Assembly (NCBI GenBank): GCA_947448735.1
Contig: CANFOS010000008.1
Span: 62,001-126,000, forward strand
Reading direction: 5' to 3'
Source of the DNA: Comamonadaceae bacterium
GTDB taxonomy: Bacteria > Pseudomonadota > Gammaproteobacteria > Burkholderiales > Burkholderiaceae_C
Length of the DNA stretch: 64,000 nt
Positions 9,024-18,404 of the stretch are shown here, in pieces; position 1 is the first letter of the stretch; every line of letters begins with the position of its first letter. The position numbers and the translations under genes were made by a program. Below the pieces are notes generated by a model. The model did not search any database. It had not been told where the DNA came from and worked only from the letters and a program-made list of their open reading frames with translations.

Positions 9024-11534
9024 TTACAGCGTATCGATAAAGCTGCGCAGCTTGTCTGAACGCGAAGGGTGCTTGAGCTTGCGCAAAGCCTTGGCTTCTA
9101 TCTGGCGAATCCGCTCGCGCGTCACGTCAAACTGTTTGCCCACTTCTTCCAGGGTGTGGTCAGTAGACATTTCAATACCAAAGCGCATGCGCAGCACTTT
9201 GGCTTCGCGTGGGGTCAGGCTGTCCAGAATGTCTTTGACCACATCGCGCAGGCCAGCTTGCATCGCGGCCTCCAGAGGTGCGGTGTTGGCGCCGTCTTCA
9301 ATGAAGTCGCCCAGGTGTGAATCGTCATCATCACCAATCGGCGTTTCCATCGAAATCGGCTCTTTCGCGATCTTCATGATCTTGCGAATTTTGTCTTCCG
9401 GGATCTCCATCTTCTCGGCCAGCACGCTGGCATCCGGCTCAAAGCCGAACTCCTGCAGGTGCTGACGGCTCAGGCGGTTCATCTTGTTGATGGTTTCAAT
9501 CATGTGCACCGGGATGCGGATGGTGCGCGCCTGGTCTGCAATGCTGCGGGTGATCGCCTGGCGAATCCACCACGTCGCATAGGTCGAGAACTTGTAGCCC
9601 CGGCGGTATTCAAACTTGTCTACGGCTTTCATCAGGCCGATGTTGCCTTCCTGAATCAAATCAAGGAATTGCAAGCCGCGGTTGGTGTACTTTTTGGCAA
9701 TCGAAATGACCAGGCGCAAGTTGGCCTCAATCATTTCTTTCTTGGCATCGCGCGAGTTGGTCTCGCCTTCGTTCATGCGCTTGTTGATGTCTTTGAGGTG
9801 CAGCAGTGGCACCACCACACGGGCCTGCAACTCGCCCAGTTTGGTTTGCAGTTCCTGAATCGGCGGAATGTTACGCGCCATCACCACAGACCACGGCTTG
9901 CCAGCAGCAACCTGCTTTTCAACCCATTTCAGGTTCAGCAGATTGGGTGGAAAGTCCTTGATGAAAGTCTCTTGCGGCATGCCGCATTTTTCAACAATGA
10001 TCTTGCGCAGCTCACGCTCTTTTTTGCGCACGTCGAGCACCTGGCCGCGCAGCAGGTCGCACAGTTTTTCAATCGTCTTGGCGGTAAAACGCACGGTCAT
10101 CAGCTCTTCGCTGAGGGACTTTTGCGCCTTTATGTAGGTTGGCGTGCCGTAGCCTTCCTTGTCGTAGGTTTTGTGCACCTTCTCAAAGTGGATGGCAATT
10201 TTGTCAAAGCGGCTCAGCGCTTCTATTTTCAGCTCTTCCAGCTTTTTGGTCAGTGCTTTGGAGCCGCCCTTGCCGTCGTCATCGTCTTCTTCGTCAAACT
10301 CGTCGAAGTCTTCTTCGGCCACATAGTCGTCGGCCTCGTCGGCAACGGTAAAGCCGTCCACCACGGTAGAGATCACCACCTTGCCCTCGCGAATTTCTTC
10401 GCCCAGGCGCAAAATTTCTGCAATCGTGGCAGGGGACTCAGAGATGGCTTCCATCATCTTCATCAAGCCGCCTTCGATGCGCTTGGCAATTTCAATTTCG
10501 CCTTCGCGTGTCAGCAGCTCAACCGTGCCCATCTCGCGCATGTACATGCGCACCGGGTCTGTCGTCCGACCAAACTCGCTGTCAACTGTGGACAGCGCAG
10601 CTTCTGCTGCTTCTTCGGCTTCTTCTTCGGTTGAGCCTGCAGGCGCGTTGCTGGTGATCAGCAACGACTCTGCATCGGGCGTTTGCTCATACACCGCAAC
10701 GCCGAGGTCGTTCAGCGTCAGAATCACAGCTTCGAGCGTTTCGGCGTCGATCAGTTTGTCGGGCAGGTGGTCAGATATTTCGCCGTGAGTCAGGTAGCCA
10801 CGCGTTTTGCCCAGCTTGATCAGCGCTTTCAGGCGCATGCGGCGTTTCAGAATATCTTCTTCGCTCAGGACAGTTTCGTCCAGGCCAAACTCTTTCATCA
10901 AGGCACGTTCCTTGGCCTTGCTGATCTTCATCCGCAGGGGCTTGACCTTTTCGGTCGCGTCAGCCACCGGTGCTTCGTCAAATTCAGCCACAACGTCAGA
11001 CAGGTCTTCGTCGCTATCGCCTTTGGATTTAGGGCCGCGTTTAGCACCCGGTTTCTCGCCTGGTTTGCCGACCTCCACCGCTTTCGCCGGACGGCCGGGC
11101 TTCTTCTTCACAACAACTTCAGCGGTGGCGGCAACTGGCTTGGCAGCCAGGGGCTTGGAGTCAACAATTTTCTTGGTGGGCACTAGGGGAGCTTTCTTCG
11201 GGAGCGGAGCGGAGGGACTGGATTTGTCGGCTTTTGCAGCCTTGACAGCTGTTTTGGCAACAGCTTTAGAGCTTGTGGCTTTTTTGGTTTTATCAACCTT
11301 TACCGGCTTTGTGACAGCCTTTGTGGCGGGCTTGGTTGCCGCTTTCTTGACGGGTTTTGCCACTGCTTTTGTGCCTGCCTTTATGACCTGCTTTGCAACC
11401 GGTTTAACACCTGATTTCACCGCCGGTTTTGCGGCCGGTTTCACAGCCGGTTTGACGGCTTTTTTTGCGGCTGGTTTTGCGGCTGGTTTTGCGGCTGGTT
11501 TTGCGACAGGTTTTTTGGATGTTTTCGAAGGCAT
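9024..11534 (-). CDS. rpoD: RNA polymerase primary sigma factor RpoD (sigma-70)
   Basis: An 836-residue housekeeping sigma factor. Region 1.1 homology begins after about residue 190. Region 1.2 starts at [21 protein letters not shown]. An acidic non-conserved insert ([18 protein letters not shown]) follows. Regions 2.1-2.4 contain [16 protein letters not shown] and [17 protein letters not shown]. Regions 3 and 4 end in [20 protein letters not shown]. The first roughly 110 residues are a low-complexity Lys/Ala/Pro extension. I chose the ATG at 11534 ([11 protein letters not shown]) because a GGAG lies 9 bases upstream and the upstream residues are not sigma-like. dnaG lies upstream on the same strand, the core of the macromolecular-synthesis operon, but no rpsU is seen next to it. 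Confidence 0.97.
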   Translation of the reverse strand: MPSKTSKKPVAKPAAKPAAKPAAKKAVKPAVKPAAKPAVKSGVKPVAKQVIKAGTKAVAKPVKKAATKPATKAVTKPVKVDKTKKATSSKAVAKTAVKAAKADKSSPSAPLPKKAPLVPTKKIVDSKPLAAKPVAATAEVVVKKKPGRPAKAVEVGKPGEKPGAKRGPKSKGDSDEDLSDVVAEFDEAPVADATEKVKPLRMKISKAKERALMKEFGLDETVLSEEDILKRRMRLKALIKLGKTRGYLTHGEISDHLPDKLIDAETLEAVILTLNDLGVAVYEQTPDAESLLITSNAPAGSTEEEAEEAAEAALSTVDSEFGRTTDPVRMYMREMGTVELLTREGEIEIAKRIEGGLMKMMEAISESPATIAEILRLGEEIREGKVVISTVVDGFTVADEADDYVAEEDFDEFDEEDDDDGKGGSKALTKKLEELKIEALSRFDKIAIHFEKVHKTYDKEGYGTPTYIKAQKSLSEELMTVRFTAKTIEKLCDLLRGQVLDVRKKERELRKIIVEKCGMPQETFIKDFPPNLLNLKWVEKQVAAGKPWSVVMARNIPPIQELQTKLGELQARVVVPLLHLKDINKRMNEGETNSRDAKKEMIEANLRLVISIAKKYTNRGLQFLDLIQEGNIGLMKAVDKFEYRRGYKFSTYATWWIRQAITRSIADQARTIRIPVHMIETINKMNRLSRQHLQEFGFEPDASVLAEKMEIPEDKIRKIMKIAKEPISMETPIGDDDDSHLGDFIEDGANTAPLEAAMQAGLRDVVKDILDSLTPREAKVLRMRFGIEMSTDHTLEEVGKQFDVTRERIRQIEAKALRKLKHPSRSDKLRSFIDTL
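11467..11508. repeat. tandem 12-bp repeat in the rpoD 5' coding region
   Basis: The unit GCGGCTGGTTTT occurs at 11467-11478, 11479-11490 and 11491-11502, with a degenerate further unit. It encodes the repeating Lys-Pro-Ala-Ala of the sigma factor N terminus. Such a repeat could change in copy number without a frameshift. Confidence 0.8.
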
Positions 11535-11865
11535 AGCGGGTCTCCGGTTGACAAAATGAATCCACAGAAGCAGTGACAAACGACGCGCCAGCCAAAAGCT
11601 GACACACAACTCATGGGCGCGTTAAAAACAACAAGACATGAATGAAAGGAGCTCGGGCCAGACAGATATTTGGCCAAACACAAACTGTGGGGGCGAACAT
11701 TTGGTGTGCAGTCCTTGCGGAGCGGTGGCCAGCTCTTTTTTTGTAGAGCATTTCCGCTGTGCGGAAGGCCGATGCCGGAGGTGCTGCTGTCGCGTTTGCG
11801 CTGTCGAAAGTTGGATTGTACCCTATTGCCTGTTTTTTAGGCGCGCCAAACTGACTATCTGAGAC
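11535..11865. other. dnaG-rpoD intergenic region, no gene seen
   Basis: This 331-base gap contains no convincing coding frame, RNA gene or terminator. Its length suggests that rpoD has its own promoter here in addition to read-through from dnaG. I could not pick a convincing -35/-10 pair by eye. Confidence 0.5.
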
Positions 11866-13818
11866 TTATTTTTGCAGCCTGTTGGCGAGTTCTTTGTAGC
11901 GCTGCATGGCCAGCGGGTCAGTGGCAGCACGTCCAGCGAGCTCCTGCATTTCCTGCTGCCACCTGAGTTTGACGAGCTGATCGATGATGCTGCGCACCTC
12001 GCTGAAGTCGGCTTCAATGCCCTCTGGGATTTGCGAGATCTGGACAATCGCATGGGCTTCGTGCGCATGGCCGCGTAAACCCTCCCGCAGGGCCGCCCAA
12101 GGCTGGGGGCCGTGGTCATGGAGTTGGCTTTCAGCCCAGGCGAACAGGGGGCCATGCGGGGCAGGCAGGGCGCACAGCAGGTGTTGCTCGTCGCTATCTA
12201 GCAAGTCCCAGCTTCGCGGCTCAGTCAGTAAAAACCGCAACACGCGGTCTTCCCGGCTGGCTGGCTGCAGGCGGCCTGCCAGCCGGCGAGTGGTTTTGAC
12301 GGTGGCGGCAAGGGGTGCCGAAAAATGCGGCTCCGAGCTTGAGTAATCCACCTCGTCGCTGCCTGGGTAGCCCACATCATCCGGGTAGTCTGAAAACGAC
12401 TCTTTGCTGCTGTTCTGGACCGGTTTTAGCGGTGATTTAGGGCTGCCAGCCAATGAATCATTACGCGGGTAGCTACTTTTTTTATAGCTTCCCACCTTGC
12501 TTGCTGGCTGCCACAGCTCCAGCAAGTCCCGCCCGTCAATCAGCACCTTGTCGGCAATCTCGGCCAGCAGTTGGCGCTTGAGCGCGCCGTCGGGCAGCGG
12601 TGTCCACAGCGGCCTGGCGTTGCTGGCCATGTGGGCGCGGCCTTCGGCGGTGTCCAGGTCGCAATCTTCGGCGGCCGCTTGCAGCATGAACTTACTCAGG
12701 GGCAGCGCCTTGGTCACCATCTCGGCAAAGCCGTCTTTACCGTGCTCACGAATGTAGCTGTCGGGGTCATGCTCGGCCGGTAAAAATAAAAACTTGACGG
12801 TCCGCACATCAGTCGCAAAGGGCAGGGCGGCATCAAGCGCCTTTCGTGCTGCCCGGCGGCCCGCGCCGTCACCGTCAAAGCTGAACACAACCGATTCGGT
12901 AAAGCGAAACAGCTTTTGCACATGCTCTGCTGTGCAGGCCGTGCCCAGAGTGGCCACGGCGTTGGCAAAGCCCATTTGCGCCAGCGCCACCACGTCCATG
13001 TAACCTTCGGTCACCAGCGCGTAGCCGTGCTCGCGCAGAGCGGTACGCGCTTCAAACAAGCCGTACAGCTCGCGTCCTTTGCTGAACACGGGTGTCTCGG
13101 GCGAATTTAAATATTTGGGCTTTTCGTCAGACAGCACCCGCCCGCCAAACCCAATGCATTCTCCCTTGACGTTGCGGATCGGGAACATCACGCGGTCCCG
13201 AAAACGGTCATACCGTTTGGCCTCAGCAGCGGTTTTTTCTTCACCAGGCTCACCGGTGATGACCAAACCGCTTTCCACCAGCAGGGGATCGTTGTAGTCG
13301 GGAAAAACGCCGGCCAGGCTGCGCCAACCTTCGGGGGCATAGCCCAGGCCAAAGGTTTTTGCAATTTCGCCCGACAGGCCGCGCCCCTTGAAGTAATCAA
13401 TTGCCTTGGGTGAGTTGCGCAGGGCTTTGATGTAGGCCAGGCCGGCTTTTTCAAGCACGCTGGTCAAGGTGGCCTGCTGCTGACGCATTTGCGCGGCTTT
13501 GGCCCGGTCTTGGGGAGAGACATCGTCTTCGGGCACCGGCAGGCCGTATTGCTGGGCCAAGTCCTTGACGGCTTCAATAAATGTCATGCCGGCGTGATCC
13601 ATCAGAAAGCCGATGGCATTGCCGTTTTTGCCGCAGCCAAAGCAGTGGTAAAACTGCTTGGCGGGGCTGACAGTGAACGATGGCGACTTTTCGCCATGAA
13701 AAGGGCACAGGCCCATGAAGTTGGCGCCGCCCTTTTTCAGCTGCACATACCGGCCCACAATGTCAACCACGTCGGCGCGGGCCAGTAGCTCTTGAATAAA
13801 GGATTGTGGAATCGCCAT
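11866..13818 (-). CDS. dnaG: DNA primase DnaG
   Basis: A 650-residue replicative primase. The CHC2 zinc finger ligands are C38, H41, C59 and C62 (in LCPFHGEKSPSF and HCFGCGKNG). The TOPRIM/RNA-polymerase core contains ALVTEGYMDVVALAQ and SVVFSFDGDGAGRRAARKA, where the catalytic Glu and Asp residues lie. A long hydrophilic linker follows (about 435-515), and then the DnaB-binding helical domain. The linker is longer than usual and about residues 442-463 are encoded by an interspersed repeat (12432-12493). The gene is upstream of rpoD on the same strand. Confidence 0.97.
   Translation of the reverse strand: MAIPQSFIQELLARADVVDIVGRYVQLKKGGANFMGLCPFHGEKSPSFTVSPAKQFYHCFGCGKNGNAIGFLMDHAGMTFIEAVKDLAQQYGLPVPEDDVSPQDRAKAAQMRQQQATLTSVLEKAGLAYIKALRNSPKAIDYFKGRGLSGEIAKTFGLGYAPEGWRSLAGVFPDYNDPLLVESGLVITGEPGEEKTAAEAKRYDRFRDRVMFPIRNVKGECIGFGGRVLSDEKPKYLNSPETPVFSKGRELYGLFEARTALREHGYALVTEGYMDVVALAQMGFANAVATLGTACTAEHVQKLFRFTESVVFSFDGDGAGRRAARKALDAALPFATDVRTVKFLFLPAEHDPDSYIREHGKDGFAEMVTKALPLSKFMLQAAAEDCDLDTAEGRAHMASNARPLWTPLPDGALKRQLLAEIADKVLIDGRDLLELWQPASKVGSYKKSSYPRNDSLAGSPKSPLKPVQNSSKESFSDYPDDVGYPGSDEVDYSSSEPHFSAPLAATVKTTRRLAGRLQPASREDRVLRFLLTEPRSWDLLDSDEQHLLCALPAPHGPLFAWAESQLHDHGPQPWAALREGLRGHAHEAHAIVQISQIPEGIEADFSEVRSIIDQLVKLRWQQEMQELAGRAATDPLAMQRYKELANRLQK
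12432..12493 (-). repeat. family-I interspersed repeat inside dnaG (in frame)
   Basis: Read in the dnaG sense, the order is GCTATAAAAAAAGTAGCTAC, then GATTCATTGGCTGGCAGCC, then TAAATC. This lines up over its full length with the intergenic copy at 57444-57503. It encodes dnaG residues of about 442-463, in the linker between the polymerase and helicase-binding domains, without breaking the frame. Confidence 0.7.
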
Positions 13819-13860
13819 AGCGCTATTTTGACCTGTCGGGTCGCTTGTGGTTCAGGCGTA

Positions 13861-13910
13861 GAAAAGCCCGAAAAAAACCCGAAAAAAAACCCGCACATGG
13901 CGGGCTTTTC
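13861..13910 (-). terminator. nested inverted repeats downstream of the small basic ORF
   Basis: An outer perfect 10-bp inverted repeat (13861-13870 with 13901-13910) encloses an inner CCCGC/GCGGG stem (13890-13894 with 13900-13904). Between them are tandem CCCGAAAAAAA units, so on the minus strand the inner hairpin is followed by a long T run. The inner stem is a good terminator for the ORF at 13929-13994, and the outer stem offers an alternative fold. Confidence 0.7.
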
Positions 13911-13928
13911 AAAATTCATCGCCGCAAC

Positions 13929-13994
13929 TTATTTTGCAGGTGCTTTTTTCGATGCTTTTTTGCTTTTCTTTGGTTTTGCGGTGGCGTTGTTCAT
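13929..13994 (-). CDS. candidate 21-residue Lys/Ala-rich basic peptide
   Basis: A short complete frame reads MNNATAKPKKSKKASKKAP followed by AK and a stop, giving nine Lys in 21 residues and no acidic residue. A strong terminator lies 19 bases downstream. A weak Shine-Dalgarno-like GAGAC precedes the ATG. Composition resembles the Lys/Ala-rich, histone-H1-like tails seen elsewhere in this genome (the rpoD N terminus and the protein at 142-399). It lies upstream of dnaG on the same strand, near where rpsU is found in other genomes. It could instead be a leader peptide. Translation is not proven by sequence alone. Confidence 0.5.
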   Translation of the reverse strand: MNNATAKPKKSKKASKKAPAK

Positions 13995-14165
13995 GGTGTC
14001 TCACTTGAGTTAAGGGTGCGAATTACAACAACCGAGGGCTGCTGCAGACTCTTGTTACGCTATGGAACTGCTTCCAAGCTTGGCAAGTGAATTTTAAACG
14101 GCATATCGGTGCGCATGGTTGACATCATTTGCTGAATTTTGTTATTTAACAACCCTCGTTGATTG

Positions 14166-15623
14166 ATGAACGCTCAACCGTTAAAACCTGCCCATTCCCC
14201 TTATCGCAGGAACTACCAAAACCGGGACTTTGTCCGCTTTCTGCTTTGCCGCCCGTTTTACGTCATGTTGTTCTTTTTGGTGGTCGAGGCTGCTCTGGCC
14301 GCTGCCACGACCGCGCTCATCATCAAGGCCGGGCATGATGTTGCCGAGCAAGCGTTTTTGATTTCAGACTTTGTCTGGATTGTGCTGGCTCAGTCGGCGT
14401 CCTATGTGGTGGGCGCGACCAGCTGGGTGTTTGCCGAGCGGGCCGGCTTTGGCGCTTATGGCCGTTATATGTTGCGTTTTGCACGCGACAACCGAAGCCA
14501 GCCAGAGTTGCTGGGTGACCAGGTCCAGCGTGAGCACACCGAACCGTTTTTAACCAACGAAACTTTTCAGATATTTTTTGAACTTGTCTACGAGCTGGAG
14601 GCTGATTTAAAGCTCTTGTTTGGCCTGATTTTCAATGCCATCGTGCTCGGTTTTGCGATTGATGCCGGGCTACCAGGCGTGTACGCATTTGTGTTCGTGT
14701 TGCTGCTGGGCCTGCAGTACCTGGTGCGCCGGCCGGTGGCTGCTGCCTATCTGGCGCAGCAGGCCACCAGCAATCGCATGACGGCCCACACTTACGCCGC
14801 TTGGGACAACATCACAGCCGGCAACCGCTACAACTACCGACTGTGGCATGCGGGCTTCAAGCTGCGGCTACGCGATGCACTGCGGGCGCAAATCAGGGCG
14901 ATTTTGGCGCGGGAGGGTATTGCCACGGTCAGCGGCATTTTTGCGCTGGTGGTGGTCTTCAGTTACCTGGCCTGGATAGCCGGACGCAACGTCACCGATA
15001 CCGGACTGTTGATCGCCCTGGCCGCCACGCTGCCCCGGCAGATTGACTTGTCATACAACGTGCATGGCCTGGCCAGCGGTTGGAACGACCTGCTGGCCGT
15101 GTGGACACGCATGACGGGTGCCTGCGCTGCCATGCGTCCAGAGCCCCCTGCCAACTTTGACCAGCGCATTCAGTTTGATGGCGTGGCCTTGTCTGATGGT
15201 CCGGACGCAGTGGTGTGCGCGAGCGTTGACGATGCGCTGGCCCGTATCCGCGCTCAGCCGCATGGCCGCCTGCTGGTGCGCGGCAGCAATGGCTCGGGCA
15301 AGTCAACCCTGCTGGTGGCGCTCAAGGCGCAGCTGGGATCGGCTGCCTACTACTGGCCAACCAGTGACAAATTGGCGTTTGCGTTTTGGGGTAATGTCGC
15401 TGCTGATGAAGGTGGTGAGCCTGTTGCAAGTGGCTTTTCGTCCGGCGAGCGGCAGCTTAAAAGCCTGCAGGAAATCGTCAACCGAACCCATGCACAGGTG
15501 TATTTGCTTGACGAATGGGACGCCAACCTGGACGCCAAAAACCGAGCCAGCGCGGAAAGCCTGGTGGCCCAACTGGCAGCCCGCGCCGTGGTGGTTGAAA
15601 TATCGCACCGTGACCGGGTATAA
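14166..15623 (+). CDS. ABC half-transporter with fused, divergent ATPase domain
   Basis: About 485 residues. The N-terminal half (about 25-310) carries roughly six hydrophobic segments like an ABC exporter membrane domain. The C-terminal part is a short ATPase of about 150 residues with Walker A (GSNGSGKST, near 373-381), signature SSGERQ (near 424) instead of LSGGQ, Walker B VYLLDEWDANLD (near 446) and an H-loop ISHRD near 478. No clear Q-loop or A-loop stands out, and the ATPase is shorter than the usual 200 or more residues. The order resembles SbmA/YddA or cyclic-peptide exporter types, but I cannot assign a substrate. I preferred the ATG at 14166 over the preceding TTG. No partner genes are adjacent. 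Confidence 0.75.
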   Translation: MNAQPLKPAHSPYRRNYQNRDFVRFLLCRPFYVMLFFLVVEAALAAATTALIIKAGHDVAEQAFLISDFVWIVLAQSASYVVGATSWVFAERAGFGAYGRYMLRFARDNRSQPELLGDQVQREHTEPFLTNETFQIFFELVYELEADLKLLFGLIFNAIVLGFAIDAGLPGVYAFVFVLLLGLQYLVRRPVAAAYLAQQATSNRMTAHTYAAWDNITAGNRYNYRLWHAGFKLRLRDALRAQIRAILAREGIATVSGIFALVVVFSYLAWIAGRNVTDTGLLIALAATLPRQIDLSYNVHGLASGWNDLLAVWTRMTGACAAMRPEPPANFDQRIQFDGVALSDGPDAVVCASVDDALARIRAQPHGRLLVRGSNGSGKSTLLVALKAQLGSAAYYWPTSDKLAFAFWGNVAADEGGEPVASGFSSGERQLKSLQEIVNRTHAQVYLLDEWDANLDAKNRASAESLVAQLAARAVVVEISHRDRV

Positions 15624-15653
15624 GCTCAACTGACACAAAACGAAAGAGACAAC

Positions 15654-17297
15654 ATGCCCAATATTTTTGATACCGATCTGCCCAAAACCGCCGCCAACTA
15701 TGCGGCCCAGTCGCCGCTCGCATTCATTGAACGAACGGCCGAGGTCTACCCCGACAGATTAGCCGTGGTGCATGGCGACCTTCGCCAAACTTGGTTAGAG
15801 ACGTTCACCCGCTGCCGCCAGTTGGCCAGCGCACTCCAAAAGCACGGTATTGGCAAGGGCGACACGGTAGCCGTGATGCTGCCCAACACGCCACCCATGG
15901 TGGAGACGCACTTTGGCATACCCGTGACGGGCGCGGTTCTGAATGCGCTGAATACCCGGCTGGATGCTGAAACGATCGCCTTCATGCTCGACCATGGCGA
16001 GGCGAAAGTGGTGATTGTTGACCCGGAATTTACAGGCACCATGCAGAAGGCCCTGGCGCTGCGCACGTCTAATGCGCCGCTGTTGGTCATCCATGCTGAG
16101 GACGCGCTGTATACGGGCGACAGCCTGAAGATTGGCAGCATCAGCTACGACGAATTTTTGGCCACAGGCGATGCCAGCTATGCGTGGAAGCTGCCTGAGG
16201 ACGAATGGGACGCGATAGCGCTGAACTACACCAGCGGCACCACGGGCAACCCCAAGGGCGTGGTCTACCACCACCGGGGCGCAGCGGCCAATGCTGTGTC
16301 AAACATTCTGGAGTGGGATATGCCCAAACACCCGGTTTATTTGTGGACGCTGCCCATGTTTCATTGCAATGGTTGGTGCTTTCCGTGGACGGTGGCGGCG
16401 CGTGCAGGCGTGAATGTGTGCCTGCGCAAGGTGGCTGCGCCCGAGATTTTTGGGGCGATCAGTGCCCACGGCGTGACCCATTACTGTGCCGCGCCCATCG
16501 TGCACGGCATGCTGGTCAACGCGCCTGATGCGCTCAAGCAGGGCTTGCCGCGCGGCGTCAAAGGCATGGTGGCAGGCGCAGCGCCGCCCGCGTCGATGAT
16601 TGAGGGCATGGAAGCGCTGGGCTTTGACTTGACCCACGTTTACGGCCTGACCGAGGTCTATGGCCCAGCCACCGTCTGCGCCAAGCACGATGCCTGGGAT
16701 GCTCTGGACATTGGCGAACGGGCACGCCTGAACGCCCGGCAAGGCGTGCGCTACCACCTGGAAGCCGACGTGCGCGTGCTCGACCCTGCCACCATGCTGC
16801 CCGTGCCGCAAGACGGCGAAACCATGGGCGAGATCATGTTCAAGGGCAATATCGCCATGAAAGGTTATTTGAAAAACGCCAGAGCCACCGACGAGGCTTT
16901 TGCAGGCGGCTGGTTTCACTCAGGTGATTTGGCCGTGTGCTACCCCGACGGCTACATGAAGATCAAAGACCGCAGCAAAGACATCATCATCTCGGGCGGG
17001 GAAAACATCAGCTCCATCGAAGTAGAAGATGTGCTGTACCGCCACCCGGATGTTCTGGCCGCCGCGGTGGTGGCCAAGCCCGACGAGCGCTGGGGTGAAA
17101 CGCCTTGCGCATTTGTGGAGTTGAAGGCGGGGACAACAACGCGTGCAGAAGACATCGTGGCCCATTGCAAAAAGCACTTGGCCGCTTTCAAAGTCCCGCG
17201 CGCAGTGGTGTTTGGGGAGTTGCCCAAAACGTCGACCGGCAAGATTCAGAAGTTTGAGCTGCGCAAGCTGGCGGGGTCGGCAGCGGCCATTGGCTGA
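15654..17297 (+). CDS. acyl-CoA synthetase (AMP-forming, ANL superfamily)
   Basis: A 547-residue enzyme that activates a carboxylic acid to its CoA thioester through an acyl-adenylate. Visible motifs are the P-loop [12 protein letters not shown] (near 190), VYGLTEVYGP (A5), GWFHSGDLAVCYPDGYMKIKDRSKD (A7/A8) and the C-terminal lysine motif PKTSTGKIQKFELR. The N terminus (AQSPLAFIERTAEVYPDRLAVV) is typical of medium-chain or methylmercaptopropionate-type ligases rather than acetyl-CoA synthetase. Substrate cannot be fixed from sequence. It starts 30 bases after the ABC gene, with a GAGAC Shine-Dalgarno-like sequence, and may be cotranscribed with it. Confidence 0.9.
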   Translation: MPNIFDTDLPKTAANYAAQSPLAFIERTAEVYPDRLAVVHGDLRQTWLETFTRCRQLASALQKHGIGKGDTVAVMLPNTPPMVETHFGIPVTGAVLNALNTRLDAETIAFMLDHGEAKVVIVDPEFTGTMQKALALRTSNAPLLVIHAEDALYTGDSLKIGSISYDEFLATGDASYAWKLPEDEWDAIALNYTSGTTGNPKGVVYHHRGAAANAVSNILEWDMPKHPVYLWTLPMFHCNGWCFPWTVAARAGVNVCLRKVAAPEIFGAISAHGVTHYCAAPIVHGMLVNAPDALKQGLPRGVKGMVAGAAPPASMIEGMEALGFDLTHVYGLTEVYGPATVCAKHDAWDALDIGERARLNARQGVRYHLEADVRVLDPATMLPVPQDGETMGEIMFKGNIAMKGYLKNARATDEAFAGGWFHSGDLAVCYPDGYMKIKDRSKDIIISGGENISSIEVEDVLYRHPDVLAAAVVAKPDERWGETPCAFVELKAGTTTRAEDIVAHCKKHLAAFKVPRAVVFGELPKTSTGKIQKFELRKLAGSAAAIG

Positions 17298-17399
17298 GCA
17301 GGGTGCGCGGTTGCGGGCGGCGTGTTGCGCTGACCTGCCCCTATCCAGCCGTACCAATGCATTTTATGTACAGGCCCCGCCCCATTCAATTCGCGCGCC

Positions 17400-18368
17400 T
17401 CAATCCACCCGGACCTGTGCAAGCTTGATGACTCGCGCCCACTTGTCGATGTCAGCTTTGATGACTGCACCGAATGCTGCTGGCGTGCTGCCCTGTGAAA
17501 TGGTTCCCTGATCGGCATAAAACTTTCGAATCTCGGGAATCGCAAGTATTTTGACAATTTCAGCGCTGAAACGATCTACAGCCACTTGAGGCGTGCCTGC
17601 CGGCGCCATCATTCCGACCCAGGCATCTTCGACAAAGCCCGGCACGGCTTCGACGACGGGTGGAACATTGGGCATGTTGGGATTTCGCCCAGCCGAGGTC
17701 ACTCCCAGGGCGCGAATACGGCCGTTTTCTGCAAACGGTTTCATGGTTGCCATGCCGTCAATCATCAGATCAACCTGGCCACTGATCAAATCAGTTCTGG
17801 CGACCGAACTTGATTTGTAAGGGACATGAACAAGGTTGGTTCCCGTCAAATATTTAAACTGCTCGGTGATCAAGTGATAGATGGTTCCTGACCCTGAGGA
17901 CGCGTAATTGAGTTTTCCAGGATTGGCCTTTGCATACGCAATCAGGTCCTGTGTTGTCTTAAAAGGCAGAGCTGGGTTGACCACCAGAATCAGAGGAAAA
18001 ACAGCCATCGCGGTCACCGGTACGAAATCCTTCAGCGTGCTGTAGCCCAAGTTGGGCTGGAGTGTCTCGATGATCGAATGCGTGTTGGAGATCATCACGA
18101 AGGTGTGCCCGTCAGTTGGCGTGCGTATGGCGGCACGCATGCCGAGCGCACCGCCAGCGCCGGGCAGGTTTTCCAAGATGACTTGCTGACCAAGGGCCTC
18201 GGATAATTTTTGAGCAATCGGTCGCATCACCGTGTCACCACCACCGCCTGCAGCAAAGGGCAAAATAATTTTCACGGGTTTCGTCGGCCAGTTCTGAGCT
18301 TGCGCTGCAAAAGCGCCGCAACCGAGGAAGGCCAAAACAACATGGATAGCGAGACGCTTCAAATTCAT
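17400..18368 (-). CDS. Bug-family (TctC) periplasmic solute-binding protein
   Basis: A 322-residue receptor of the tripartite tricarboxylate transporter class. It has a signal peptide (residues 1-24, ending AFAAQAQ), then NWPTKPVKIILPFAAGGGGDTVMRPIAQKL, the canonical Bug start, and LPGAGGALGMRAAIRTPTDGHTF. This family is massively expanded in Burkholderiales, and members often lack adjacent TctAB membrane genes, as here. The ligand is typically a carboxylate but unknown in this case. An alpha/beta hydrolase gene lies 36 bases upstream on the same strand, suggesting a two-gene operon. Confidence 0.92.
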   Translation of the reverse strand: MNLKRLAIHVVLAFLGCGAFAAQAQNWPTKPVKIILPFAAGGGGDTVMRPIAQKLSEALGQQVILENLPGAGGALGMRAAIRTPTDGHTFVMISNTHSIIETLQPNLGYSTLKDFVPVTAMAVFPLILVVNPALPFKTTQDLIAYAKANPGKLNYASSGSGTIYHLITEQFKYLTGTNLVHVPYKSSSVARTDLISGQVDLMIDGMATMKPFAENGRIRALGVTSAGRNPNMPNVPPVVEAVPGFVEDAWVGMMAPAGTPQVAVDRFSAEIVKILAIPEIRKFYADQGTISQGSTPAAFGAVIKADIDKWARVIKLAQVRVD

Positions 18369-18404
18369 GACGGACCTTATTGGGTAACTCAGTTAGAAAA
18401 ATGA

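Noticed and set aside
9459-10634. 391-codon plus-strand frame inside rpoD
   Set aside because: It is the complement of a strongly conserved sigma factor. Its residues (rich in His, Phe, Val) reflect codon complement bias, not a protein.
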